18,559 bases of DNA from Akkermansiaceae bacterium UBA1518 (GCA_002323895.1 DCQM01000182.1:1326-19884); one strand, 5' to 3'; shown: positions 7,132 through 15,284, counted from the stretch's first letter. The notes: generated by a model not told the origin, from the sequence alone. Numbers and translations: made by a program.

Positions 7132-8379
7132 ATGAAACCCTGTATTGTATTTTGCCTCCTTATCCTCTCTTTATTTGGACAAGACACGTGGCCCCGTTTC
7201 CGAGGCGAAAACGGCACCGGAGTTTCCTCCGCCAAAATTCCGATCAAACTCGGAGAAAACACCCTTTTGTGGTCAGCTAAGCTCTCTGGCCCGGGTTCCA
7301 GTTCCCCTGTCATCTGGAAAGACAAACTTTTCGTTACCAGTGAGAGCCGTAACACGGAAACCGTCGCTTTGCTCTGCCTCGATGCCAAGTCCGGAAAAAC
7401 CCTCTGGAGCAAACCTCTCGCCGTGGGAGCCTATCATCTCCACCGATTCAATAACACCGCGGCTGCCAGTCCCGCGGTGAATGACAACACCGTCGTCATC
7501 AGTTGGTTCAACGGAACCGATAACAAAGCCATGCTTACTGCCTTTGACCATTCCGGAACCAAGCTCTGGGATTACGGAATTGGCAAGGTCAAAACCCAAC
7601 ACGGCTTCAACCTCCAACCAATCATTCACCAAGAACAAGTTGTCCTCGCACATGTTCACATGGACGACGGATTCATTGCTACCATTTCAGCAAAGTCCGG
7701 CAAGGTGACTTGGAAAAAACGGCTTCAAGGAAACGGTGAAAAAACCAGCTACATTACTCCCTTGGTTTACAAAACCTCAACCGGGTTCGAAGTGGTCTTC
7801 GCGAGCCAAGCACATGGGGTGGTCGCTCTCGACTTCACTTCCGGCAAGGAAAAATGGTCGCTTCCCGGCACTATGAAACAAAGAACGATTGTCTCCCCCA
7901 TCAATGTTCTCGCTGGATCAAACAGCAAAGAACCACTCATCGCCGTTGGCTGTAAAAATGGAGTCTATTTTGCCGTCCGCCCACCCTCAAAAAAAGGAAA
8001 AGCCGCTGAGATAGCATGGCATATGAAAGGGAAAACCCCTTACGTGCCAACTCCTGTTTCAAATGGTAAAACGGTGTTCGCTTTGTCCGATGGCGGAGTG
8101 CTGACCGCACTTGAAGCCAGATCGGGTGGAGTCGTGTGGACCCAAAAATTACAGGCTAATTTTTACGCCTCACCCATCATTGCCGATGGCAAGTTCATTG
8201 CCCTTTCACGCGAAGGCCAACTGATTACCGCTAATGTTTCCGATGGCTACGATGAATTGTCACGTTGCAGCCTCTCTCCCGGACCTGAATCCGAGTGGAG
8301 CGACGCCACCCCGGCAATCGCGAATGGTAAAATCTACCTTCGCCTCGGATCTCGTATTGATTGCCATGGTGAAAAATAA
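7132..8379 (+). CDS. Exported PQQ-like beta-propeller repeat protein
   Basis: A 415-residue protein with a signal peptide (residues 1-17, hydrophobic core IVFCLLILSLFG) and then the DTWPRFRGENGTG opening typical of secreted PVC-group PQQ-like proteins. Propeller blades recur as 'G+L..LDA+SGK..W' patterns: LCLDAKSGKTLW, TAFDHSGTKLW, ATISAKSGKVTW, VALDFTSGKEKW, TALEARSGGVVW. The fold is that of BamB and quinoprotein alcohol dehydrogenases, but I see no attached cytochrome domain and cannot show that PQQ is bound, so an enzymatic role is unproven. No Shine-Dalgarno sequence precedes the ATG (pyrimidine-rich CCTTCTCCC). It is divergent from the ceramidase-like/cytochrome fusion, so a shared regulator or redox partnership is possible. 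Confidence 0.82.
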   Translation: MKPCIVFCLLILSLFGQDTWPRFRGENGTGVSSAKIPIKLGENTLLWSAKLSGPGSSSPVIWKDKLFVTSESRNTETVALLCLDAKSGKTLWSKPLAVGAYHLHRFNNTAAASPAVNDNTVVISWFNGTDNKAMLTAFDHSGTKLWDYGIGKVKTQHGFNLQPIIHQEQVVLAHVHMDDGFIATISAKSGKVTWKKRLQGNGEKTSYITPLVYKTSTGFEVVFASQAHGVVALDFTSGKEKWSLPGTMKQRTIVSPINVLAGSNSKEPLIAVGCKNGVYFAVRPPSKKGKAAEIAWHMKGKTPYVPTPVSNGKTVFALSDGGVLTALEARSGGVVWTQKLQANFYASPIIADGKFIALSREGQLITANVSDGYDELSRCSLSPGPESEWSDATPAIANGKIYLRLGSRIDCHGEK

Positions 8380-8393
8380 GGTGGATGCCTATT

Positions 8394-8420
8394 GACCCAA
8401 AGGCTTTTCGGGTCCTTCTT
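8394..8420 (+). terminator. Possible intrinsic terminator after the PQQ-like gene
   Basis: GACCC (8394-8398) pairs with GGGTC (8410-8414); inside, after one mismatch, a short AAG/TTT pairing can extend the stem. The T-rich tail CTTCTT follows. It sits 14 bases after the PQQ-like stop and 11 bases before the start of the next gene, so it would uncouple the two. The stem is short and the tail is interrupted. Confidence 0.35.
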
Positions 8421-8431
8421 GCACTGTCACT

Positions 8432-10636
8432 ATGAAGGACGCGCTTCTGTCTCTATTCCTCATCACCACCCTTCCAGGGCAGGTTCTGCAGGACATTTCG
8501 CTTGGAGCCCAAGGGAAATTTGAAGTCAGCTCCCAACCTTCACCTTCCCACTACTTTCGCCTACTCCGGTCACGGGACTTCAACACATGGGAAACCGTCG
8601 ACCTCCAATCGTCTGGAAACGAAATCGCCGTTCTTAGCGACTCTGTCTTACCCCGTCCCAACGGATTTTACAAACTTGAGCGAATTTCCAACGGGTTCCC
8701 CTTGGACTCCGATGGCGATGGGCGTAGTGATATCGCTGAGCTCACACTCAAGCATGGCCTCAATGCCGCCGATCCTATTTCAACCAGAGATGGCAACATC
8801 TTTCTCGCCACCGAGGAAAACTTCAACTCTCTCTCCAAACGCGATAATTTTCCCGGAGCTCAAAATGTAAGGGAAGTAAAATTCCTCATTACCAACATTC
8901 GCACCAAGCCCGAACTCTACTTTTTTAATATCAATCGAAACCAACACCACTACGACTTCGCCATCAACGTTCTTAATTTTCCCCGGAACTATAACGAGTT
9001 CACGCGCAATACCTATATTAGCGCCGTAAATCGCCAAAATCTCGCCGGTTCCCTCGTCTCGCACGACAACTACATTGCTCCCGATGGCTCGAAAGGAATT
9101 TACACCCTAGAATTCTGGCCTACCGATCCCGTTGCCTTCGAATGGATCGAACTGGCTTACGAAATAATCGCAAAGAATGCTCCCTTCATCTCCCGCCTTG
9201 CCTACCACGCTCCCAGCGAAACCCAGCGCCAACTCCAAAAGGCAAACCAAGCTCGCTACGACGCCTCTTCAATTCATACGATCGAGACCGACGATCTCTT
9301 CTCCAGCACCACCTACCAGCCCATGAATCAACAAGAAGCGTTCGGACGCCTTGTTGCCTCTACCGGCACGGAAACCCTTTCCGCCCGCGACATTGTTATC
9401 TTCAAGAATCTTCCAAACGACCTGACTTATGTCTCTGGCATTATCACTGAAGTTCCCCAGACCCCACTCTCGCACGTCAATCTCAAGGCCCAACAAAACG
9501 ACACTCCAAACTCCTACATTGAAGACGCTGCTAACCACCCCGAAATTGCGCCTCTCATAGGTCAAAACATTTACTACCGTGTTTCTGCAGGAGGTTTCGA
9601 AATCCGTGCTGCAACCCAAGATGAAGTCGAAGACTACTTTGAGTCAATCCGCCCCACCCAGTCATCCGCCCCACCCCGTGACCTCAGTGAAACAAAAATC
9701 ACGGCGCTCTCTAGGGTCGCTTTCTCCGAGAGCGATTCATTTGGAGGAAAGGCAGCCAACGTTGCTGAGTTGCGACGACTTTTCCCGAACAATGCTCCCG
9801 ATGGCTTTGCAATTCCCTTCCATTTTTACCACGAATTCATGATTCACAATCGCTTTTACCCGGAGGTAGCGGCGATGATCTCAAATGCTGACTTTAAAAG
9901 TAATCCTGCACTTCGGGAATCACTTTTAGCCAACTTCCGCGATCGCATTCAAAATAAAAGCACCATGCCAACATGGATGTATCAGGAACTGACCGAACTT
10001 CAAAACAACCTACCCCCTAACATCACCCCGCGCCTTCGCTCCAGCGCCAACGCCGAGGATACCACCAGCTTCAATGGTGCTGGTCTTTACGACTCATTCA
10101 CCCATAAGGACAACGAGGGTCATATCAGCAAAAGCGTCAAACAAGTCTGGGCCAGCCTTTGGAACTACCGCGCATACGAAGAACGCGAATTTTATCGCAT
10201 CAATCACCTCTCTTCCGCCATGGGAATCCTCGTTCACCCCAATCAGAAAAACGAGCAAGCCAACGGCGTTGCCGTCGCGAGAAACATCTTCGACCCAGAC
10301 TGGGAAGGCTACTACTTCAATGCTCAGGCCGGAGAAAATCTTGTCACCAACCCTGAAGACAACTCCACGCCAGAAGAGCTCCTTGCTGCCAAGCTTTTCG
10401 GAAACTCCCAATTCGAGATCCAGTATATTCGTTACTCCAACCAGGTCCCCGAAGGCGAAACCGTCCTCACTCGGCGTCACGTTCTAGATCTTGTAGAGAA
10501 TTTAAAAATCGTCAATGCACGCTTCAAAACGCTCTACAACGAACGGTTCAATAGAAATTTCGCGATGGAGATCGAATTTAAGATTACCGAGGCAGGTGAG
10601 ATTTCCATCAAACAGGCCCGACCCTACGTCAACTAG
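8432..10636 (+). CDS. Exported dikinase-like protein: phosphohistidine domain followed by PEP-synthase-type ATP-grasp
   Basis: A 734-residue protein. A signal peptide (residues ~1-19) is followed by a 'YFRLLRSRDFNTWETV' segment, which I associate with secreted verrucomicrobial proteins, and one calcium-loop motif (DSDGDGRSD, 92-100). Residues ~140-300 are unassigned. Residues ~305-395 look like a swivelling phosphohistidine domain, with His348 in TPLSHVNLKA; this resembles the LSHVSVRAR motif of glucan water dikinases. Residues ~425-734 match the PEP/pyruvate-binding ATP-grasp fold: GGKAANVAEL with Lys440, RSSANAED with Arg536, acidic pair Glu713/Glu715, and QARP with Gln728 and Arg730. These occupy the places of Lys22, Arg92, Asp321/Glu323, Gln335 and Arg337 of PPDK. 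No PEP/pyruvate TIM-barrel domain is present. The substrate is unknown. No Shine-Dalgarno precedes the ATG. Its stop directly abuts that of yaaA. Confidence 0.82.
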   Translation: MKDALLSLFLITTLPGQVLQDISLGAQGKFEVSSQPSPSHYFRLLRSRDFNTWETVDLQSSGNEIAVLSDSVLPRPNGFYKLERISNGFPLDSDGDGRSDIAELTLKHGLNAADPISTRDGNIFLATEENFNSLSKRDNFPGAQNVREVKFLITNIRTKPELYFFNINRNQHHYDFAINVLNFPRNYNEFTRNTYISAVNRQNLAGSLVSHDNYIAPDGSKGIYTLEFWPTDPVAFEWIELAYEIIAKNAPFISRLAYHAPSETQRQLQKANQARYDASSIHTIETDDLFSSTTYQPMNQQEAFGRLVASTGTETLSARDIVIFKNLPNDLTYVSGIITEVPQTPLSHVNLKAQQNDTPNSYIEDAANHPEIAPLIGQNIYYRVSAGGFEIRAATQDEVEDYFESIRPTQSSAPPRDLSETKITALSRVAFSESDSFGGKAANVAELRRLFPNNAPDGFAIPFHFYHEFMIHNRFYPEVAAMISNADFKSNPALRESLLANFRDRIQNKSTMPTWMYQELTELQNNLPPNITPRLRSSANAEDTTSFNGAGLYDSFTHKDNEGHISKSVKQVWASLWNYRAYEEREFYRINHLSSAMGILVHPNQKNEQANGVAVARNIFDPDWEGYYFNAQAGENLVTNPEDNSTPEELLAAKLFGNSQFEIQYIRYSNQVPEGETVLTRRHVLDLVENLKIVNARFKTLYNERFNRNFAMEIEFKITEAGEISIKQARPYVN

Positions 10637-11416
10637 TTACGCGGCACCCTCTTTGCGCAGGAACACAATCTTAGACTCGTCAGAATCTTGCTTAGAATAA
10701 CGATAACCGGCAGTTTTAAATTTCTGTAGGTCCTTCGGACTAGTGACTCCGTTGCGTATAATATGATCTGCCATCATCCCCCGCGCCTTCTTAGCAAAAA
10801 ATGAGATGATTTTAAACGTTCCATTCTTTTCATCTTTGAAGACCGGCGTGATAAGCTCTCCATCAAGATCCTTCTTTTTGACTGCTGAAAAATATTCGTT
10901 CGAGGCAAGATTGACCACAAAATCAGATCCCGATTTTTTCAGGTCGGCATTCAAGGACCTCGTCAGCGAATCACCCCAAAACTCATAGAGATTTTTTCCT
11001 TTTCTGTTGGTGAACTTTGTTCCCATTTCCAGACGATAGGGTTGCATCAAATCCAATGGTCGTAACACGCCATATAGCCCAGAAAGAATTCGAATCCGCT
11101 TCTGCGCCAAATCAAAATCCACCTTATCCCACTGATCTAGGTCCATCCCCTGGTAGACATCGCCAGTGAAAGCGAGAATTGCAGGACGGGAGTTTTGTTT
11201 GGTGAATTCAGTCTCCCAGGTCGCAAAACGATCATGATTTAACTGCGCTAAATTAGCGCTGATCGACATCAAGTGACTCACATCCCCTACCGAAAGTTTC
11301 CGTAATTGCGAAATCAGTTCGGCGGAATTTTCAATGAAACGCGGCTTAGTGGAACGTTTGCTCAAAAGCGGCGATTCATAGTCCAACGACTTAGCGGGTG
11401 ACAGTAGAACGATCAT
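10637..11416 (-). CDS. yaaA: Peroxide stress protein YaaA (DUF328)
   Basis: A 259-residue cytoplasmic protein, the normal length for the family (E. coli YaaA is about 258). Family signatures are clear: MIVLLSPAKSLDY at the start, SGLYGVLRPLDLMQPYRLEM (112-131), NLASNEYF (169-176) and KKARGMMADHII (209-220). In E. coli, YaaA is induced by OxyR under hydrogen peroxide and lowers free intracellular iron; DNA binding has also been described for the family. The ATG at 11416 has only a distant AGGA about 11 bases upstream. It is a single gene in its own leader, downstream of the fucose operon and tail to tail with the dikinase-like gene. Any tie to its neighbours is unsupported; regulation by peroxide is inferred from the family only. 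Confidence 0.93.
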   Translation of the reverse strand: MIVLLSPAKSLDYESPLLSKRSTKPRFIENSAELISQLRKLSVGDVSHLMSISANLAQLNHDRFATWETEFTKQNSRPAILAFTGDVYQGMDLDQWDKVDFDLAQKRIRILSGLYGVLRPLDLMQPYRLEMGTKFTNRKGKNLYEFWGDSLTRSLNADLKKSGSDFVVNLASNEYFSAVKKKDLDGELITPVFKDEKNGTFKIISFFAKKARGMMADHIIRNGVTSPKDLQKFKTAGYRYSKQDSDESKIVFLRKEGAA

Positions 11417-11544
11417 TTAGAGAGATCCTGACCTCAGCCCGAAAAATTGCAACCCGTCACAAATTAAGAAAACAGGTAAAACGAGCAAACGACTTTCTCG
11501 TAATCTCACTCTCACGAGTTCAATGTTTTTGACCCTTAATTTTA

Positions 11545-11566
11545 GATCGTTCTAATATGAACGATC
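11545..11566 (-). terminator. Hairpin at the end of the fucose operon
   Basis: GATCGTTC (11545-11552) and GAACGATC (11559-11566) form a perfect 8-bp stem with a 6-base loop. The stem and loop include the last codons and the TAG stop (11552-11554) of the fucose dehydrogenase gene. On the minus strand it is followed by TAAAATTAAG, which is AT-rich but not a true T-run, so it may be a weak terminator or a 3'-end stabiliser. Confidence 0.45.
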
Positions 11567-12316
11567 GAGGTGCACGTAGCCGCCATCAGGATAAACAATC
11601 TGACCGGTGGTATGGCTAGATTTGCTAGAAGCCAAAAAAACGACCGTATTCGCGATTTCCTCCGCGCTCGTCATTCTTTGGCCTAAAGGGATTCGCTCGC
11701 AAACTTCCGTTAAAAAGCCCTCGGGATCTTCTTTTCCCTGCGCCCAAGCTTCATACATTGGTGTCAGCACTTCGGCGGGAGCTACCGCATTCACCCGGAT
11801 TCCAAATTCCGCGAGATCAAGAGCCCATTCACGCGTCAGAGCATTCATCGCTCCTTTTGAAGCTGCGTAGCCCGAAGTTTCTCCCTGTCCCGTTTCAGGA
11901 ACCTTTGATGAGATGTTCACAATAAAGCCCTTCGTCTCTATCAAAGCATCAAGGGCGAAGTGAGTGAGGGCATAAACATGGACAAGATTTTTTCGTAGCG
12001 AGTCTACAAAGTCATCCACTCCACTTCGCAGAGAGACCCGATCATTTACTCCTGCGTTATGAACCACTCCGTCAATCCGACCATATGTTTCCATGACTTT
12101 TAGGATTGCCTTTTCACAGGCCCCCTCCGAAGTGAGCTCGGCTTCAATCATCATACCTCTTCCCAATTTCTCAATGAGAGCGCGACCATCATTCAGCGAC
12201 CGCCCGACGATAACCGGAATCGCTTCTTCGCCAGCAAAACACTCGACACAGGCCGCTCCAATCCCCCTAGAACCACCCGTTATTACGACCACCTTCCCTT
12301 TCAGCTCTAAATTCAT
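11552..12316 (-). CDS. SDR-family L-fucose dehydrogenase (probable)
   Basis: A 254-residue classical short-chain dehydrogenase. The nucleotide-binding motif TGGSRGIG lies at 13-20, NAG at 87-89, Ser136/Ser137 in NISSK, and the catalytic Tyr150-x3-Lys154 in YAASK. The C-terminal GGYVHLDRSY ending is one I associate with SDRs of sugar-acid operons annotated as L-fucose dehydrogenase. The expected reaction is L-fucose + NAD(P)+ to L-fucono-lactone, the first step of the non-phosphorylating pathway. It is the last of four co-directional genes, 11 bases after the L-fuconate dehydratase stop. The pathway assignment is inference from neighbours; another 6-deoxysugar or galactose-type substrate is possible because fucose and arabinose/galactose share stereochemistry. 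Confidence 0.8.
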   Translation of the reverse strand: MNLELKGKVVVITGGSRGIGAACVECFAGEEAIPVIVGRSLNDGRALIEKLGRGMMIEAELTSEGACEKAILKVMETYGRIDGVVHNAGVNDRVSLRSGVDDFVDSLRKNLVHVYALTHFALDALIETKGFIVNISSKVPETGQGETSGYAASKGAMNALTREWALDLAEFGIRVNAVAPAEVLTPMYEAWAQGKEDPEGFLTEVCERIPLGQRMTSAEEIANTVVFLASSKSSHTTGQIVYPDGGYVHLDRSY

Positions 12317-12327
12317 CGCGATAAATA

Positions 12328-13659
12328 CTAATCCGTTTCAAATTCAAAGTGAACTCCACACTTTTCTTTTGGTCGGCTACTCCAAATTTTCCCACCCGGA
12401 AAGGTATGGTCCCTCAGGAATTCCTCGCGGAATTCCAACCCCCATCCCGGAGCCTCAGGAGTAACGTAATGCCCATCTTTCATCCGCACCGGTTGCTCTA
12501 CCGCATCTTGAAGAAAATCAATGTACTCCACCAACTGCGTCTCGGAATGGCCGCTCACCGCAATTTGATCCCACATCCCATAATGCTGAATCATATTACA
12601 AAGCGCGATCCCGCCTCCGTGCGGACACACCGGAACACCAAACTTTGCCGCCATCAAAATGATCGCCATTACATCATTCACCCCAGACACCCTTACGGCA
12701 TCAATTTGACAATACCCAACCGCTCTTCTTTTAAGAAGCTGCTTAAAAATCACCGGAGAAGCCGCATGCTCACCACAAGCAAACTGAAACGATTCCTCTT
12801 TGAAGCTTTCCGAAAGCTCAACATACCCAAGAACATCATCCCGTGCGATGGGTTCCTCCACCCACTTCAATCCAAAAGGCCCGTAATTCGACACATGTTC
12901 CTTGGCTTCTCCCACTCCCCAGAATTGATTAGCATCCACCATCAGCGATTGATCATTCCCAATCGCTTCCCGCATGAACTTAAGCCGAGCCACATCCTCG
13001 GAAGAATTCAATCCTACCTTCACTTTGAAGGCGTCAAATCCTTCCTCCTGAAGCTTACGAACTGTTGCTAAAATCGCCTCATCACTCAGTCCAAGCCATC
13101 CAGCGGTGCAGTATGCTTTCGGCCCCAACTTACTCATCGCCTCTTCACGATCCACCTTTATTTCACCTGCCTTCTCCAAAATCTTTAAGGCCTCTTCGGG
13201 AGTCAAGGCGTCTTTCAAATTCCTCCAGTCGATACAACCCACTACAAACTCCGGCTCAAGATCCACGAGTAACTTCCACAGTGGTTTTTTCTCGGCTTTA
13301 GCCCATAAATCCCACATTGCGTTAATGATGGCCCCGCACGCCATACGAAACACGCCATCATGTAACCATCGTAATTGGTGGTGATCATTCAGCCTTCGGT
13401 AGAGCTTGACCGGGGCTTCGCAAAACTCTTCTAAAGTAGACCCAACGATTAAGGTCACCAGGTCTTGTATGCCATGGCCAATCCAATCAGTCCCCGCCCC
13501 GACTGTAAAAACCACCGACACGCCCCGCAACCCGCCATCAGTCTCCAGATGAAGGACAGCTGATGAATAATCCGGCGCCTTATGGAAAGGATCAGAACCC
13601 AACATATTGTCCGATGTCGGGACCCGAACATCGATGACTTTTGCAGAAGTGATTTTCAT
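12328..13659 (-). CDS. fucD: L-fuconate dehydratase (enolase superfamily)
   Basis: A 443-residue enzyme, full length for the family. It removes water from L-fuconate to give 2-keto-3-deoxy-L-fuconate in the cytoplasm. The active-site set of the enolase superfamily is complete: Lys212-x-Lys214 in FKVKVG, metal ligands Asp242 (VDANQFWG), Glu268 (WVEEP) and Glu297 (CGEHAA), and His347 in VCPHGGG. The offsets match what I recall for Xanthomonas campestris fuconate dehydratase (Lys220 base, His351). Characteristic blocks include GSDPFHKAPDYS near the N-terminus and IALCNMIQHYGMWD (351-364). Four bases separate its ATG from the FAH-family stop, and AGAGG sits close upstream. Human ENOSF1 belongs to the same family. 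Of the operon this is the most specific assignment. Confidence 0.92.
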   Translation of the reverse strand: MKITSAKVIDVRVPTSDNMLGSDPFHKAPDYSSAVLHLETDGGLRGVSVVFTVGAGTDWIGHGIQDLVTLIVGSTLEEFCEAPVKLYRRLNDHHQLRWLHDGVFRMACGAIINAMWDLWAKAEKKPLWKLLVDLEPEFVVGCIDWRNLKDALTPEEALKILEKAGEIKVDREEAMSKLGPKAYCTAGWLGLSDEAILATVRKLQEEGFDAFKVKVGLNSSEDVARLKFMREAIGNDQSLMVDANQFWGVGEAKEHVSNYGPFGLKWVEEPIARDDVLGYVELSESFKEESFQFACGEHAASPVIFKQLLKRRAVGYCQIDAVRVSGVNDVMAIILMAAKFGVPVCPHGGGIALCNMIQHYGMWDQIAVSGHSETQLVEYIDFLQDAVEQPVRMKDGHYVTPEAPGWGLEFREEFLRDHTFPGGKIWSSRPKEKCGVHFEFETD

Positions 13660-13663
13660 GCCT

Positions 13664-14521
13664 CTAGCGCTCTTTAACAGCCATTTGCTTCTGCATTCCC
13701 AAGCCGTCTATCCCAAGCTCGACCACATCGCCCTCTTTTAAATACACGGGCGGATCAAATCCCAAACCAACTCCAGCCGGGGTTCCAGTCGAGATGACAT
13801 CACCCGGCAAAAGGGTCATGAAGCGGCTCAGATAACTTACCACCTGCTGGATATTAAAAATAAAATCAGAGGTGCAGCCATCCTGTAGCTGCTCACCATT
13901 TAAATTTAACCAAAGCCGTAGATCATTCGGATTCGAGACCTCATCACTGGTCGCCAAGTAAGGCCCAAACGGCGCATAGGTGTCAGCTGATTTTCCTTTC
14001 ACCCACTGCCCCCCTTTCTCTAACTGCCACTCGCGCTCGGAGTAGTCATTATGAACTCCATAACCGGCGACATAATTCAAAGCTTCATCCTCGCTCACGT
14101 ACTTCGCCCGCTTTCCAATCACCACCGCCAACTCTACTTCCCAATCCGTTTTATTTGAATCACGAGGAATCACGATATCATCATTCGGACCAGCCCAAGC
14201 CGTCGTAGCCTTAAAAAACACAACCGGCTCACTCGGAGCTTCCATCCCAGCCTCTTCGGCGTGCGAAGCATAATTTAATCCAATACACACAATCTTTGAA
14301 GGCCGGGCCACTGCCGGAGCCAGAGTCACACCTCCGGCATCCACCCGAGGCAACGAATCTCCTTGTTCTTGCAGAAACTTCTCAAGCCTTTTCAAGCCAT
14401 CGTTTTCAAAAAACGCTTCACCCCAGTCCTCGCCAAAATCAGCGCAATTCAAAATCTCGTCTTGGGAAACAAAAACACCAGGCACGACCGCGCCATTCTC
14501 GTAAAATCGGGTCAATTTCAT
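13664..14521 (-). CDS. FAH-family hydrolase, probable 2,4-diketo-3-deoxy-L-fuconate hydrolase
   Basis: A 285-residue fumarylacetoacetate-hydrolase-family protein. The core opens with KIVCIGLNYASHAEE (76-90). The divalent-metal ligands are Glu128 and Glu130 in DWEVELAVVIG and Asp159 in VHNDYSERE. KGKSAD (175-180), PFGPYL and STGTPAGVGLG (244-254) complete the fold; a ~70-residue N-terminal domain precedes it. In the L-fucose route this family cleaves 2,4-diketo-3-deoxy-L-fuconate to pyruvate and L-lactate. The position between the ketodeoxyfuconate dehydrogenase (13 bases away) and fuconate dehydratase (4 bases away) supports this. FAH proteins are diverse, so an ortholog acting on a related acylpyruvate cannot be excluded from sequence alone. 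Confidence 0.85.
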   Translation of the reverse strand: MKLTRFYENGAVVPGVFVSQDEILNCADFGEDWGEAFFENDGLKRLEKFLQEQGDSLPRVDAGGVTLAPAVARPSKIVCIGLNYASHAEEAGMEAPSEPVVFFKATTAWAGPNDDIVIPRDSNKTDWEVELAVVIGKRAKYVSEDEALNYVAGYGVHNDYSEREWQLEKGGQWVKGKSADTYAPFGPYLATSDEVSNPNDLRLWLNLNGEQLQDGCTSDFIFNIQQVVSYLSRFMTLLPGDVISTGTPAGVGLGFDPPVYLKEGDVVELGIDGLGMQKQMAVKER

Positions 14522-14534
14522 TAGTCTAAATTTT

Positions 14535-15284
14535 CTATCTTAAAAGAGTTGCTCCACCGTCGATATCGTATGCGGAACCCGTTATAAAGGCCGCTTTATC
14601 CGAACACAAGAATGCGGCCAACTCCGCCACCTCAGAAGGTTTCCCCATCCGGCCGATCGGTTGATACTCTGAAAGCTTTTGGAACATTCCGGCCCTTTCC
14701 TCTTCGGGATAATTTTTCTCGAGGTAACCATCAACAAACGGAGTATGAATTCGAGCCGGGCAAATGCAGTTCGCACGAATTCCTTCCGCTAAATAATCTC
14801 TAGCGACCGATAGTGTCATCGACACCGCCGCCCCCTTGGACATCGAGTAGGCAAAGCGCTCTTGAATTCCCACTTTCGCCGCCATCGAAGCCATATTCAC
14901 AATCGCTCCTCCCCCACCTTGAATCATTTTCGGAATCGCAAAGTGAATGCAGTGATAAATCCCTTTCACATTTACTCCATAAATCCGGTCCATTTCTTCA
15001 GGGGTGGTGTCAGCCGCTTTACCGATCGACGCGATCCCGGCGCAGTTGACCAAAGCATCAATTTTCAAGATTCCTGCAAAAACTTCCTGAACCGATTCTG
15101 TCGAAGAAACATCACATGCCAAGCACTCAGCACTACCACCAGCTTCTTTGATCAAACCGACCGTCTCAGTTCCGGCACTCTCATCAAGATCGAGAATCAC
15201 GACATGGTTACCATCTTCCGCCAATCGCTGACAAATCGCCCTGCCGATTCCGGACCCACCTCCGGTAACAATTACGTTTTTCAT
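14535..15284 (-). CDS. SDR-family 2-keto-3-deoxy-L-fuconate dehydrogenase (probable)
   Basis: A 249-residue classical SDR. TGGGSGIG (7-14) binds the dinucleotide, Asp32 at the end of the second strand suggests NAD+, NCAG lies at 80-83, and the catalytic set is Ser133, Tyr146 and Lys150 (YSMSK). The expected reaction oxidises 2-keto-3-deoxy-L-fuconate to the 2,4-diketo compound, the substrate of the next gene product. It is the promoter-proximal gene of the four-gene operon; the leader revealed by the ATG at 15284 is AT-rich with no Shine-Dalgarno. The two SDRs of the operon could have exchanged roles; I assign this one by its resemblance to 2-keto-3-deoxyfuconate dehydrogenases and by the distinctive ending of the other. 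Confidence 0.8.
   Translation of the reverse strand: MKNVIVTGGGSGIGRAICQRLAEDGNHVVILDLDESAGTETVGLIKEAGGSAECLACDVSSTESVQEVFAGILKIDALVNCAGIASIGKAADTTPEEMDRIYGVNVKGIYHCIHFAIPKMIQGGGGAIVNMASMAAKVGIQERFAYSMSKGAAVSMTLSVARDYLAEGIRANCICPARIHTPFVDGYLEKNYPEEERAGMFQKLSEYQPIGRMGKPSEVAELAAFLCSDKAAFITGSAYDIDGGATLLR

Noticed and set aside
7132..8379. Calling the propeller protein BamB or a PQQ alcohol dehydrogenase
   Set aside because: Blade motifs show the fold, but I see no lipoprotein cysteine placed as in BamB, no cytochrome domain, and cannot verify PQQ-binding residues.
10094..10480. Minus-strand frame of 128 codons inside the dikinase-like gene
   Set aside because: Antisense to conserved ATP-grasp motifs; no recognisable protein features.
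8432..10636. Annotating the protein as PEP synthase or PPDK
   Set aside because: The PEP/pyruvate TIM-barrel domain is missing, the His domain precedes the ATP-grasp, and a signal peptide is present.
11481..11518. Three copies of a 5-base element (ACGAG, CTCGT, ACGAG) that could form two mutually exclusive hairpins in the yaaA leader
   Set aside because: Five-base stems with 11-12-base loops are weak and expected by chance; no leader peptide or other riboswitch hallmark is visible.
12349..13071. Plus-strand frame of 240 codons inside fuconate dehydratase
   Set aside because: Antisense to a gene with a complete enolase-superfamily active site; its translation resembles no family and is basic and irregular, as expected of a shadow frame.
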